Assembly: GCA_030526045.1 (NCBI GenBank)
Contig: JAUNDN010000003.1
Location: forward strand, 1-64,000
Reading direction: 5' to 3'
Length of the DNA stretch: 64,000 nucleotides
Source of the DNA: Bacillota bacterium
GTDB taxonomy: Bacteria > Bacillota > Clostridia > Lachnospirales > Lachnospiraceae
The notes under the pieces were generated by a model. That model ran no database searches. It had not been told where the DNA came from and saw nothing but the letters and a program-made list of their open reading frames with translations. Each line of letters begins with the position of its first letter. Within the stretch, counting starts at the first letter, position 1. This document shows positions 1-8,922 of this stretch, one piece after another. The position numbers were made by a program, and so were the translations under genes.

Positions 1-13
1 TTTTATACTGTTT

Positions 14-1099
14 TTATCTGATTTCATCAGCTAACAGATCACCCATTTCCTTACAACCTACCTGTACGCAGCCATCTGACATAATATCTATCGTACGATA
101 GCCCTTCTTTAGCACACTCTTTACTGCCCCTTCTATTGCATCTGCTTCCCTGTCCAGGTCAAAAGAAAAGCGTAACATCATTGCTGCGGAAAGAACGGTT
201 GCAATCGGATTGGCAATCCCTTTTCCTGCAATATCCGGCGCCGAACCATGACTTGGCTCATATAATCCGAACTTACTGTCATTTAAGGATGCAGATGCAA
301 GCATACCGATAGACCCGGTAACCATGCTTGCTTCGTCGGACAAAATATCTCCAAACATGTTTTCTGTCAGGATCACATCAAACTGTGCCGGATCCTTCAC
401 CAGCTGCATTGCACAATTATCAACAAGCATATGCTCTATGTTGACATCCGGATAATCCTTGGCCACTTCCTCTACCACCTTACGCCATAATCTGGAGGAA
501 TCAAGCACATTCGCCTTGTCAACGCTGGTCACCTTTTTCCGTCGTTTTCTTGCAATATCAAAGCCCTTGATTGCAATCCTGCGAATTTCGTTTTCATCAT
601 AGGTAAGCGTATCAACAGCTTTTCTGATGCCATTTTCTTCTGTCGTATAGCGTTCACCAAAATAAAGTCCACCCGTAAGCTCTCTCATGATCAGCATATC
701 AAAGCCTTCATCACTGATATCCTTTCTCAATGGACAGGCATCTGAGAGTTCTTCGTAAAGAATAGCCGGACGTAAATTCGCAAAAAGATTCAGTTCCTTA
801 CGCAACTTTAACAGACCTGCCTCAGGACGTAGATTCGGAGCCAGTTTATACCAGGGTGATGTAGTGGTATTTCCACCAATTGATCCCATAAGTACTGCAT
901 CTGCCGCTTTGGCTACAGCAATTGCTTCATCTGTCAGCGGTACTCCATGTACGTCAATGGATGCTCCTCCCATTAAGATGTCCGTATATGTAATTTCATG
1001 TCCGTAGATTTTGGCAACCTGATCAAGCACCTTCTTTGCTTCTGTCACAATTTCCGGTCCAATTCCGTCGCCCGGGATGCATACAACGTTCAGTTTCAT
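14..1099 (-). CDS. leuB: 3-isopropylmalate dehydrogenase
   Basis: Catalyses NAD-dependent oxidation and decarboxylation of 3-isopropylmalate in cytosolic leucine synthesis. The 361-residue product has the family length, the N-terminal GDGIGPEIV, the [11 protein letters not shown] signature that separates LeuB from isocitrate dehydrogenases, the DNCAMQ substrate segment, and the C-terminal [14 protein letters not shown] nucleotide-binding segment. An in-frame ATG lies six codons upstream at 1117. I chose 1099 because AGAGG sits at good distance before it and homologues begin MKLN. A short dyad, AATTCT-T-AGAATT (1122-1134), lies just upstream. Other leu genes are not visible; any partner would lie beyond the left edge. 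Very sure of family. Confidence 0.97.
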   Translation of the reverse strand: MKLNVVCIPGDGIGPEIVTEAKKVLDQVAKIYGHEITYTDILMGGASIDVHGVPLTDEAIAVAKAADAVLMGSIGGNTTTSPWYKLAPNLRPEAGLLKLRKELNLFANLRPAILYEELSDACPLRKDISDEGFDMLIMRELTGGLYFGERYTTEENGIRKAVDTLTYDENEIRRIAIKGFDIARKRRKKVTSVDKANVLDSSRLWRKVVEEVAKDYPDVNIEHMLVDNCAMQLVKDPAQFDVILTENMFGDILSDEASMVTGSIGMLASASLNDSKFGLYEPSHGSAPDIAGKGIANPIATVLSAAMMLRFSFDLDREADAIEGAVKSVLKKGYRTIDIMSDGCVQVGCKEMGDLLADEIR

Positions 1100-1207
1100 T
1101 TTCCCTTTTCCTCTCATTTATAATTCTTAGAATTTATTGACAACTTACTATAACAATGTGTTTGCATATGTATTTTCTATCAGCCATATTATGCCTAAGT
1201 GCAAAAC

Positions 1208-1231
1208 AAGGCGCAGAACCCGCTGCGCCTT
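1208..1231 (-). terminator. Rho-independent terminator after yajC
   Basis: A perfect 9-bp stem AAGGCGCAG / CTGCGCCTT with a six-base loop lies 20 bases past the yajC stop. In the minus-strand transcript it is followed by GTTTTG, a modest U-tract. It separates yajC from leuB. Confidence 0.85.
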
Positions 1232-1250
1232 CTTGTAAATCTCACTTTAA

Positions 1251-1568
1251 TTATTCTGCATCTGCCTTTTCTATCTGTGCAATTGCAGCTTTCTGCATGG
1301 GTATACGGCAGTTTTTGTTATTACCAAACTCTACAATCACAGTATCATCTGTAATATCAATAACAATTCCATAGAACCCGCTGCTGGTAAGAACGCAATC
1401 ACCACACTCTAACGATGCCAGCATGGCCGCCTTCTGCTTTTGTTCCTTCTTCTGCGGACGAATCATGAAAAAATATAAAAAGCCAAAAATCAGAACGATA
1501 TAGATAATCATGATAATACCACCGCCTGCCGCTGTTCCGGATGCGGCTTCTGCTGCTAAAATGCCCAT
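1251..1568 (-). CDS. yajC: Preprotein translocase subunit YajC
   Basis: A small single-pass membrane protein (105 aa) that associates with the SecDF-YajC complex accessory to SecYEG. The sequence has a short Ala/Gly-rich N-terminus and one hydrophobic segment (about residues 18-36). The family motif FFMIRPQKKEQK follows, then a beta-rich cytoplasmic tail containing GDCVLTSSGFYG. It follows tgt on the same strand, the usual tgt-yajC order of many bacteria, but has its own sigma-A-like promoter. A TTTCCTCC complement just upstream of the ATG gives an AGGAGGAAA ribosome site. High confidence. Confidence 0.95.
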   Translation of the reverse strand: MGILAAEAASGTAAGGGIIMIIYIVLIFGFLYFFMIRPQKKEQKQKAAMLASLECGDCVLTSSGFYGIVIDITDDTVIVEFGNNKNCRIPMQKAAIAQIEKADAE

Positions 1569-1603
1569 TTACATTTCCTCCTGTTTTTTCAAGTCTAGTA
1601 AAT

Positions 1604-1632
1604 ATAATACACAATTCATATGTGAAAAACAA
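1604..1632 (-). promoter_or_regulatory. Sigma-A-type promoter for yajC
   Basis: On the minus strand TTGTTT (1627-1632) and TATTAT (1604-1609) are separated by exactly 17 bases, about 35 bases before the yajC start. Seen by inspection only. Confidence 0.55.
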
Positions 1633-1656
1633 GCCCTTTTCCGATTTTTGTATGCC

Positions 1657-2790
1657 TTAGTCTTCGCCGCCTGACATCCTGTCAAGCTTCCTTTTCTTGT
1701 ATGCTGTAAACTCTCCGGCATCTAGAGCTGCTCTGATTTCTTCCATCATTGTATTGTAAAAATACAAATTATGAAGCACGCACAGTCTCATCCCAAGCAT
1801 TTCCTTGGCCTTTAACAGATGCCTGATATAAGCGCGCGAGTAACGTCTGCATGCGGGGCATTGACAGTCCTCCTCAATCGGTCTTTCATCAAGCTCGTAT
1901 TTCGCATTAAAAAGATTAATTTTCCCATGATTGGTATAGAGATGTCCGTGTCTTCCGTTTCTGCTTGGATAAACACAATCAAAGAAATCAATGCCTCTTT
2001 CCACCCCTTCAAGAATATTCGCAGGAGTTCCTACTCCCATCAGATAAGTTGGTTTATCAACAGGGAGATACGGAACAGTTTCTTCCAGGATATAATACAT
2101 CTCCTCGTGACTTTCTCCAACCGCAAGACCACCCACAGCATAGCCGTCAAGTTCCATCTGCGCAATTTGCTTTGCATGTTCAATACGAATATCTGCAAAA
2201 ACAGCTCCTTGATTGATTCCAAACAACAGCTGATTCTTATTAATCGTATTCTCAAGTCCGTTCAGCCTCTGCATTTCCTTTTTACAGCGCTCAAGCCACC
2301 TCGTAGTACGTTCCACAGAAGCCTGTACATAGCTTCTGTCCGCACGGCTTGATGGGCACTCGTCAAATGCCATTGCTATTGTGGAAGCCAGATTAGACTG
2401 TATCTGCATACTCTCCTCCGGCCCCATAAAAATTTTCCGTCCGTCTATATGGGAATTAAAATAAACGCCCTCTTCCTTAATCTTTCGAAGTCCTGCCAGG
2501 GAAAACACCTGAAATCCGCCGGAGTCCGTCAGAATCGGCTTGTCCCAAGACATAAACCGGTGAAGTCCTCCAAGCTTTTTAACAACCTGATCACCCGGTC
2601 TTACATGCAGATGATAAGTATTGGACAGCTCTACCTGTGTGTGAATCTGTTCCAGATCCTCCGTCGAAACAGCACCCTTGATTGCTGCCACCGTTCCCAC
2701 ATTCATAAATACCGGTGTCTGTATTACGCCATGAACGGTTGTAAACTCTCCTCGCTTCGCTCTGCCTTCCTGCCTTAACAACCGATACAT
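1657..2790 (-). CDS. tgt: Queuine/preQ1 tRNA-guanine transglycosylase
   Basis: Exchanges guanine 34 for preQ1 in tRNAs with GUN anticodons (queuosine synthesis). At 377 aa it is the normal bacterial length. The first catalytic aspartate is D89 in LTDSGGFQVF. The nucleophile is D271 in FFDCVYPSRNGRHG. The zinc site is C309, C311, C314 (CQCPAC) and H340. GGLAVGE at about 220-226 is the base-binding loop. It sits 17 bases after the VanY-type gene and upstream of yajC. No queCDEF genes are in view, so the preQ1 source is unknown here. Confidence 0.97.
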   Translation of the reverse strand: MYRLLRQEGRAKRGEFTTVHGVIQTPVFMNVGTVAAIKGAVSTEDLEQIHTQVELSNTYHLHVRPGDQVVKKLGGLHRFMSWDKPILTDSGGFQVFSLAGLRKIKEEGVYFNSHIDGRKIFMGPEESMQIQSNLASTIAMAFDECPSSRADRSYVQASVERTTRWLERCKKEMQRLNGLENTINKNQLLFGINQGAVFADIRIEHAKQIAQMELDGYAVGGLAVGESHEEMYYILEETVPYLPVDKPTYLMGVGTPANILEGVERGIDFFDCVYPSRNGRHGHLYTNHGKINLFNAKYELDERPIEEDCQCPACRRYSRAYIRHLLKAKEMLGMRLCVLHNLYFYNTMMEEIRAALDAGEFTAYKKRKLDRMSGGED

Positions 2791-2807
2791 AAATATTCCT
2801 CCAAGAT

Positions 2808-3899
2808 TTATAAATATTTATCCCAGAATTCTTCCAGGCAAAGTTCCTCTTCCATAATAATCTTTGCAGCTTCCTTTCCTACATATCGGAAATGCCACGG
2901 TTCAAATTCAATGCTGGTAATATATTCTTTTCCTTTCGGATATCGAAGGATAAAACCGTATTCACTGCAATGTTCCTTCAGCCATTTTCCGGCATCAGTT
3001 TCTGCAAAGCCCTCATCCAGTGAAAGATAGGTATCCGATACAATATCAATTGCAAGGCCAATCTGATGTTCACTTGCTCCCGGAACGGTAACTGCTTGAG
3101 AAGAAAGAGAATAAGCATCCATATAGGACATTCCCTTTTCCATATATGCCTCAATCTTTCTGTTAAATAATACTTCCTGTCTGTTCAAGTCTCTATAGGG
3201 AGAACAAATCGCGAGATTCACGCCTTCATTTCTTGCCGCCTGCATCATAGCGAGCAATTCCTCGACAATTCTTTCATCGCACTGCATTTCCCCTTTAATT
3301 GTCTTAATTTTCCCAAGAGTAAATGCATAATCCTCAGGAACCGGGTGCTGCTTATTGATCAGTACCAGCTTCCAATCCTCCTTTGAAAACGTGATTAGCG
3401 GATCTTCCGAATAGAGTTCCTCTTCTGTTTTCTCAACAGCCTCTTCTTCTAACGGCAGTTCATTTATCTCATCCTTCAGTATTTCATCCAGAAGGTATTT
3501 GTCGGCTTCCTCCATCCCATGAAGTTCCGCATCATCATAGCCTTCCAGCACATCCTCATCCTCGAGAAGTTCCAATTCATCATAGGAAACCTGCTGTACA
3601 TCAGCAAGAACAATATCCGAATCCGGAACAGCTGCTATCACCTTTTCACTTTCCGTGCCTGAAACAAAACCATTTTCCTCCTGGAATACCGGATAAGCAA
3701 AGCTGTTTCCTACCATAAAGCATAGCAGAACAAATACAGCACAAATAAAACGCTTTGTTCCCTTCCTGCAATATTCGAAAAAACGGTTAAGAAGCATACT
3801 GACAGCAAGCCCTAAAATTGCAGGTCCCCTAAGGATTCTGCTTTTACGGCCCATATTGATAAAAAATGCCTTTGCCCTCTCATGTAAGCTTCTTTTCAT
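2808..3899 (-). CDS. Membrane-anchored D-alanyl-D-alanine carboxypeptidase, M15B/VanY type
   Basis: Predicted zinc D,D-carboxypeptidase trimming the terminal D-Ala of peptidoglycan stem peptides outside the membrane. The 363-aa protein starts with a basic segment and a hydrophobic region (about residues 49-68). An acidic low-complexity stretch with many E/D runs from about 80 to 165, and the catalytic domain is C-terminal. Zinc ligands are H278 and D285 in SEHQIGLAIDIV and H336 in EPWHFRYVG, with E333 as the likely base. The acidic spacer is unusually long for this family. It heads the unit vanY-tgt. Its promoter overlaps a perfect inverted repeat at 3923-3952. The natural substrate is inferred from the family. 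Confidence 0.88.
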   Translation of the reverse strand: MKRSLHERAKAFFINMGRKSRILRGPAILGLAVSMLLNRFFEYCRKGTKRFICAVFVLLCFMVGNSFAYPVFQEENGFVSGTESEKVIAAVPDSDIVLADVQQVSYDELELLEDEDVLEGYDDAELHGMEEADKYLLDEILKDEINELPLEEEAVEKTEEELYSEDPLITFSKEDWKLVLINKQHPVPEDYAFTLGKIKTIKGEMQCDERIVEELLAMMQAARNEGVNLAICSPYRDLNRQEVLFNRKIEAYMEKGMSYMDAYSLSSQAVTVPGASEHQIGLAIDIVSDTYLSLDEGFAETDAGKWLKEHCSEYGFILRYPKGKEYITSIEFEPWHFRYVGKEAAKIIMEEELCLEEFWDKYL

Positions 3900-3922
3900 T
3901 TGTCCCCATCACTCTTATCTAT

Positions 3923-3972
3923 GTGTAAAATGATTTACATAATATTTTACACGAAACAATGGCTTTTCACAA
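3923..3972 (-). promoter_or_regulatory. Promoter of the VanY-type gene overlapped by a palindromic operator-like site
   Basis: On the minus strand TTGTGA (3967-3972), 17 bases, TAAAAT (3944-3949). The -10 box lies in the right arm of a perfect inverted repeat GTGTAAAAT (3923-3931) / ATTTTACAC (3944-3952). A second overlapping dyad, TGTAAA-ATGA-TTTACA (3924-3939), sits in the same place. The layout suits a repressor site. The regulator is unknown. Confidence 0.5.
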
Positions 3973-4007
3973 TAGGGAATTATGTGAATTACCGTTTTTC
4001 TTTCATC

Positions 4008-4036
4008 TTGCCACTTTCTTTTGTTTCGGCTATAAT
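4008..4036 (+). promoter_or_regulatory. Sigma-A-type promoter for aroC
   Basis: TTGCCA (4008-4013), 17 bases, TATAAT (4031-4036), 34 bases before the chosen aroC ATG. Confidence 0.7.
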
Positions 4037-4070
4037 TTATATCGAAACAAAAGCAGAAAGGAGCTTACAC

Positions 4071-5171
4071 ATGGCCGGCTCAACATTTGGAAATATATTT
4101 AAGATTACAACCTGGGGAGAATCTCATGGCAAAGCACTGGGCGTTGTCATCGACGGCTGTCCCGCAGGTCTTCCCATAAACGAAAATGATATACAGATAT
4201 ACTTAAACAGGCGTAAACCCGGACAGACTTCCATCTCCACCCCGCGAAAGGAAGCAGATCAAGTGGAAATTTTATCCGGTGTCTTTGACGGGAAAACGAC
4301 CGGAACTCCCATTTCTCTGATCGTACCGAACACCTCTCAGAAATCCGCTGACTACAGCGAAATTGCTTCCTATTACAGACCCGGACATGCAGATTACACT
4401 TTCGATGCCAAATTCGGCTTCCGTGATTATACAGGCGGAGGTCGTTCCTCAGGCAGAGAAACGATCGGACGCGTTGCTGCAGGTGCTGTTGCGTGTAAGC
4501 TTTTAAAGGAAATGGGCATTTCCGTTATTGCATATACCAGAGCAATCGGTCCAGTGTCGGCTGATCTCACCCACTTTGACAAGGAAGCCATCACTTCTAC
4601 TCCTACCTGCATGCCGGACCATGCATCAGATCAAAAAGCAATGGCTTACTTAAAGGATTGTATGCAAAAAAAAGATTCCAGCGGTGGAATCATTGAATGT
4701 CTTGTCGACGGTCTTCCAGCCGGAATCGGTGATCCTGTTTTTGATAAGCTTGATGCTAACCTTTCAAAGGCAATTATGTCCATCGGGGCTGTAAAGGCGG
4801 TTGAAATTGGTGACGGTACACAGGTATCAACCTCTGTGGGTTCTGTTAATAATGATGCCTTTTTCAACAATCATGGTATCATAGAAAAGAAAACCAATCA
4901 CGCCGGAGGTATTCTTGGCGGTATCAGTGACGGCTCCCGTATAATCTTAAGGGCACACGTGAAACCTACCCCCTCAATTTTCTCTCCTCAGGAAACAGTT
5001 AATAAAAACGGAGAAAACATAGAAATTGAAATAAAGGGACGTCATGATCCTGTCATTGTTCCACGTGCTGTCGTTGTTGTGGAAGCCATGACAGCAATAA
5101 CCATACTGGATGCCTGCATGCTCAATATGACAGCCCAGCTGGATTATCTAAAAGAGTTCTATCACCATTAG
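4071..5171 (+). CDS. aroC: Chorismate synthase
   Basis: Converts 5-enolpyruvylshikimate-3-phosphate to chorismate using reduced FMN, the last step of the shikimate pathway. The reading frame is open from 3900. I place the start at 4071 (366 aa) because the family N-terminus is G(S/N)xFGxxFxxTTxGESHG, here STFGNIFKITTWGESHG, an AAAGGAG site precedes this ATG by seven bases, and a promoter lies directly upstream. RDYTGGGRSSGRET (near residue 120) and the HAGGILGGISDG segment carry conserved active-site residues. The gene is alone on the plus strand and ends two bases from the convergent lactonase gene. Confidence 0.96.
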   Translation: MAGSTFGNIFKITTWGESHGKALGVVIDGCPAGLPINENDIQIYLNRRKPGQTSISTPRKEADQVEILSGVFDGKTTGTPISLIVPNTSQKSADYSEIASYYRPGHADYTFDAKFGFRDYTGGGRSSGRETIGRVAAGAVACKLLKEMGISVIAYTRAIGPVSADLTHFDKEAITSTPTCMPDHASDQKAMAYLKDCMQKKDSSGGIIECLVDGLPAGIGDPVFDKLDANLSKAIMSIGAVKAVEIGDGTQVSTSVGSVNNDAFFNNHGIIEKKTNHAGGILGGISDGSRIILRAHVKPTPSIFSPQETVNKNGENIEIEIKGRHDPVIVPRAVVVVEAMTAITILDACMLNMTAQLDYLKEFYHH

Positions 5172-5173
5172 TT

Positions 5174-6235
5174 TCATGATACTTTGTGGAAGATTATGCA
5201 GTTGGGACGATCAACCTTCATTTCTCTTCCGTTCATTACCAGTGTTCCCTTTTTCGTGTCTACACTAAAAAAGGTCATGGAATTCGACTCGTGATTCAGA
5301 GAAACCAAATGTCTGTTATCCGGGAATAAGGCGGCATCCTTAGGGTAATCTCCACTGATCGGAAGGCAGAAGATTTTGGTCAGCATACCGCTTTTTGGAT
5401 CAATCGAATATAAAATTACACTGTTATCACCGGCGTTTGAACTGCAGATATATTTGAAATCCTCGGAAAAATTCAGTGCACTTGCTGCCGATCCTCCAGC
5501 ATGATAGGCATTCAGGGTTGAAATATTCTGAATTTTTTCAAATACCGGATTACCATGCTCATCAGCTTCATAGGTATACACATCAATATAGTTCTTCAAT
5601 TCGTGTACAATATACAAATATCTTCCATCCTTGGAAAATTTCAAATGTCTTGGTGCCGATTCCTGCTCGCTTCTGATTATATCAACCTGACGCAGTTTCC
5701 CTGTTGTATGATTCAATTCATATACCACCACATGATCCATACCAAGATCCGCTGCGCAAAGGAATTTGTTATCTCTTGTCATCTTGACACAATTAATATG
5801 CGGTCTGAAGTTACGCTCTGCAATGCTTCCCAAACCTTTATGAAATATTTCTTCGGTAATCTCTCCGATTGAGCCATCTTCATGAATACGCAGCACTGTC
5901 AGCTTTGCATCATGGTATCCTGCCACAAACAGGAATTTATCATCATAATCAGTAGAAAGATAACAGCCTCTCATTCCGTTGATTGAAGCATGGTTGATTA
6001 CCTCCAAACTTCCATCCGGGAGTATTTTATAGGATTCCACACCAAAATCTGTAATGGAATACAGAAATTTCTGATTATGAGATATGGTAACATACGAGGA
6101 ATTGGTAATTTCCACCTGATCCTTCTCGGACAATCTTCCCTTTTCCACATCTACGTCATAAATCTTGATACCAAAGCTACTCTTGTTTCCTGATGTATAA
6201 GTGGATACATATGCCACATATTTTTCTTTTTCCAT
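5174..6235 (-). CDS. Lactonase-family seven-bladed beta-propeller protein (6-phosphogluconolactonase-like)
   Basis: The 353-aa soluble protein has repeated propeller blades with the family pattern of the YbhE/Pgl lactonase group: PHLKFSKDGRYLYIVHE, NFRPHINCVKMTRDNKF, NCIIFHKVS at the end. No signal peptide is present. YbhE of E. coli hydrolyses 6-phosphogluconolactone. Many paralogues in Firmicutes are untested, so the substrate is not certain, and no pentose phosphate genes are nearby. GAAGGAGAACC before the ATG is a good ribosome site. It converges on aroC with only two bases between stop codons. Confidence 0.8.
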   Translation of the reverse strand: MEKEKYVAYVSTYTSGNKSSFGIKIYDVDVEKGRLSEKDQVEITNSSYVTISHNQKFLYSITDFGVESYKILPDGSLEVINHASINGMRGCYLSTDYDDKFLFVAGYHDAKLTVLRIHEDGSIGEITEEIFHKGLGSIAERNFRPHINCVKMTRDNKFLCAADLGMDHVVVYELNHTTGKLRQVDIIRSEQESAPRHLKFSKDGRYLYIVHELKNYIDVYTYEADEHGNPVFEKIQNISTLNAYHAGGSAASALNFSEDFKYICSSNAGDNSVILYSIDPKSGMLTKIFCLPISGDYPKDAALFPDNRHLVSLNHESNSMTFFSVDTKKGTLVMNGREMKVDRPNCIIFHKVS

Positions 6236-6358
6236 ACCGGTTCTCCTTCAAGTCTGATCTATATATAGTATTTCCATAAAATACTGTGTTTAACGACATT
6301 ATACCATTCTTTGCCACAAAATGAAACGCAAATCCTTCTAATTTTTACATAAAACATA

Positions 6359-6422
6359 TTGACAACTAAATTACTTTTTGTATAATTGAATTCAGCGTTT
6401 ACTTTTACTAAACTTTGAGTTT
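6359..6422 (+). promoter_or_regulatory. Promoter and candidate operator of the regulator-potABCD operon
   Basis: TTGACA (6359-6364), 16 bases, TATAAT (6381-6386). Just downstream of the predicted start of transcription are overlapping dyads: GTTTA-N7-TAAAC (6397-6413) and the perfect AAACT-TTG-AGTTT (6410-6422). They are suitably placed for autorepression by the XRE-cupin regulator encoded next. The binding claim is inference. Confidence 0.6.
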
Positions 6423-6456
6423 ATTATAATTACATTTATCTTCACAGGGGAATTAT

Positions 6457-7008
6457 ATGAATAGCGGAATCAATATCGGAAATAAAATCAAAGACCTTCG
6501 CACACAGAAGGGGCTTACACAGGAGGAGCTTGCGGATCGCTGTGAGTTGTCAAAGGGGTTTATTTCACAATTAGAGCGTGATTTAACTTCTCCTTCCATA
6601 GCAACTCTTATGGATATTCTGCAATGCCTTGGCACTGATCTGAAAGAATTCTTCAACGATTCGGAGGATACCCAAGTTGCCTTTAAGGAAGCCGATTATT
6701 TTGAAAAGATCGATGATGAGCTTTTTAACAAAATTGAATGGATTATTCCCAATGCCCAAAAGAACATGATGGAACCCATACGGCTCACACTCTCTCCCGG
6801 CGGCTCTACCTATCCTGACAATCCCCATGAGGGCGAAGAATTTGGCTATGTATTGTCAGGAAGCATTACGCTGGTTCTTGGCAAGAAGAATATCAAAGTA
6901 AAAAAAGGCGAATCTTTCTATTTTACCGCAAAAGCAACCCATTATTTGAAAGCGGATAACAAAACAGGAGCTGTGGTCATCTGGGTTAGCACCCCGCCCA
7001 GTTTCTGA
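6457..7008 (+). CDS. XRE-family regulator with C-terminal cupin domain (polyamine operon regulator)
   Basis: The 183-aa protein has an XRE helix-turn-helix at about residues 8-63 (KGLTQEELADRCELSKGFISQLERD). A small beta-barrel cupin follows from about 105 to 181 (HEGEEFGYVLSGSITLVLG, KKGESFYFTAKATHYLKA). This architecture is that of PuuR-like regulators, in which the cupin senses a small ligand. It lies 26 bases before potA in the same direction, so it most likely controls polyamine uptake in response to polyamines. Ligand and sign of control are inferred. Confidence 0.9.
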   Translation: MNSGINIGNKIKDLRTQKGLTQEELADRCELSKGFISQLERDLTSPSIATLMDILQCLGTDLKEFFNDSEDTQVAFKEADYFEKIDDELFNKIEWIIPNAQKNMMEPIRLTLSPGGSTYPDNPHEGEEFGYVLSGSITLVLGKKNIKVKKGESFYFTAKATHYLKADNKTGAVVIWVSTPPSF

Positions 7009-7034
7009 TTCATAGGATTTAGGAGGCAGACACA

Positions 7035-8108
7035 ATGAATAAAGTATTAATTGATCTGAAAAATATCAGCAAGTCTTTTGATAAGGAATTGGTTCTGGAC
7101 GACTTAAATCTCTATATCCGTGAAAATGAATTTTTAACGCTTCTTGGACCTTCCGGCTGTGGAAAGACGACAACACTTCGGATTCTTGGCGGCTTTACTT
7201 CACCTGACCAGGGAAAGGTTATTTTTGATGGTCAGGACATCACCAAGCTTCCGCCTAACAAAAGACAGTTAAATACTGTTTTTCAGAAGTATGCCCTCTT
7301 TACGCATATGAGTATTGCTGAAAACATCGCTTTCGGTCTGAAGATCAAAAACAAAAGTAAATCCTATATTAATGACAAGATCAAATATGCTTTAAAACTT
7401 GTAAATCTTGACGGCTATGAAAATCGTATGCCAGATTCCTTAAGCGGCGGACAGCAACAGCGTATTGCCATTGCCAGAGCAATTGTAAACGAGCCAAAGG
7501 TTCTGCTCCTAGATGAGCCCCTTGGTGCACTGGATTTAAAAATGCGCCAGGATATGCAGTATGAACTGATTCGCCTGAAAAACGAATTGGGAATTACCTT
7601 TATTTATGTTACTCACGATCAGGAGGAAGCACTTACCATGTCCGATACCATTGTGGTCATGAACAAAGGCTATATCCAGCAGATCGGCTCGCCCGAACGT
7701 ATTTATAACGAACCTGAAAATGCATTTGTTGCAGACTTTATTGGTGACAGCAATATTATTGACGGCATCATGATTGAGGATAAACTGGTAGAAATCCTTG
7801 GGGTGAAATTCCCCTGTGTGGATATCGGCTTTGGAGAACATAAGCCGGTGGATGTTGTCATCCGTCCGGAGGATGTAATACTTACGGATCCCGAAAAAGG
7901 ACGTATTGCCGGTACCGTTACCCATCTGATTTTTAAGGGCGTTCATTATGAAATGGAGGTCACTGCAGGCGGCTATGAATGGCTTGTACACTCCACTTCC
8001 ATGTTCCCTGTCGGGACTCAGGTAGGCATTCAGGTAGATCCTTACAACATCCAGATTATGAACAAACCGGAGTCCGAGGACGAGGAGGCTGTGGCAATTG
8101 ATGAATAG
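7035..8108 (+). CDS. potA: Spermidine/putrescine ABC transporter, ATP-binding subunit
   Basis: ATPase that powers import of polyamines by the PotABCD complex. In 357 aa: Walker [10 protein letters not shown] at 38-46, Q-loop near 84, signature LSGGQQQR at 136-143, Walker B LLLDEP at 157-162, switch H194 in VTHDQEE, then a C-terminal TOBE domain from about 280. An AGGAGGCAGACACA ribosome site precedes the ATG. The stop codon overlaps the start of potB, indicating translational coupling. Confidence 0.96.
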   Translation: MNKVLIDLKNISKSFDKELVLDDLNLYIRENEFLTLLGPSGCGKTTTLRILGGFTSPDQGKVIFDGQDITKLPPNKRQLNTVFQKYALFTHMSIAENIAFGLKIKNKSKSYINDKIKYALKLVNLDGYENRMPDSLSGGQQQRIAIARAIVNEPKVLLLDEPLGALDLKMRQDMQYELIRLKNELGITFIYVTHDQEEALTMSDTIVVMNKGYIQQIGSPERIYNEPENAFVADFIGDSNIIDGIMIEDKLVEILGVKFPCVDIGFGEHKPVDVVIRPEDVILTDPEKGRIAGTVTHLIFKGVHYEMEVTAGGYEWLVHSTSMFPVGTQVGIQVDPYNIQIMNKPESEDEEAVAIDE

Positions 8109-8922
8109 TATGAAAAAAAAGCTTCTGGGTCTCCCCTATTATCTTTGGTGTGTCGTATTTATCCTGATTCCGTTGGGAATGGTCTTTTATTATGGACTCA
8201 CAGATAAAAGCGGAGCCTTTACCCTTGAAAATATTGTTTCCATTACAGCGCCCGAGCACCTAAAGGCACTTTTTCTCGCATTACTGCTCTCAGTAATCGC
8301 TACATTGCTATGCCTTCTTCTAGCTTACCCGCTGGCAATGATTTTATGCGGGATGCAGGTAAACCAGCACAGCTTTATTGTGTTTATCTTTATTCTTCCG
8401 ATGTGGATGAATTTTCTGCTTCGAACACTCGCATGGCAGACTCTACTTGAAAAAACAGGTGTCATTAACAGCATACTGCATTTTTTACATCTGCCGGGAT
8501 TAAACATAATCAATACCCCATATGCCATCGTTCTTGGCATGGTTTATAATTTTTTGCCATTTATGGTCTTACCGATTTACAACGCGCTTTCCAAGATTGA
8601 TGACAATGTGATACAGGCAGCCCGCGATCTTGGTGCCAACGGACTTCAGGTTTTTCTTAAAATCACTCTTCCGCTCAGCACCCCGGGTATTATCAGCGGT
8701 ATCACAATGGTTTTCGTCCCTGCTCTGACAACCTTCGTCATCAGTAAGCTTCTTGGTGGAAGCAAGGTTCTGCTGATCGGTAATGTAATTGAAGAAGAAT
8801 TTACGCAGGCAAGCAATTGGCATCTTGGAAGCGGGCTTTCCATTGTGCTGATGATATTTATTCTTGTCAACATGATTCTGTCTGCCGTATTTGACAAGGA
8901 CGGGGAGGGCAACTTCTTATGA
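8101..8922 (+). CDS. potB: Spermidine/putrescine ABC transporter, permease
   Basis: First inner-membrane channel subunit of the polyamine importer, 273 aa with about six hydrophobic segments. The EAA loop that docks on PotA is seen as [20 protein letters not shown] near residue 180. A TTG at 8098 is in frame, but the ATG at 8101 is the natural start, with GAGGACGAGGAGG upstream. It overlaps potA by eight bases and potC by four (ATGA). Confidence 0.95.
   Translation: MNSMKKKLLGLPYYLWCVVFILIPLGMVFYYGLTDKSGAFTLENIVSITAPEHLKALFLALLLSVIATLLCLLLAYPLAMILCGMQVNQHSFIVFIFILPMWMNFLLRTLAWQTLLEKTGVINSILHFLHLPGLNIINTPYAIVLGMVYNFLPFMVLPIYNALSKIDDNVIQAARDLGANGLQVFLKITLPLSTPGIISGITMVFVPALTTFVISKLLGGSKVLLIGNVIEEEFTQASNWHLGSGLSIVLMIFILVNMILSAVFDKDGEGNFL

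Noticed and set aside
1819..2352. 177-codon open frame on the plus strand inside tgt
   Set aside because: It is antisense to conserved tgt residues, has no ribosome site and gives no recognisable protein.
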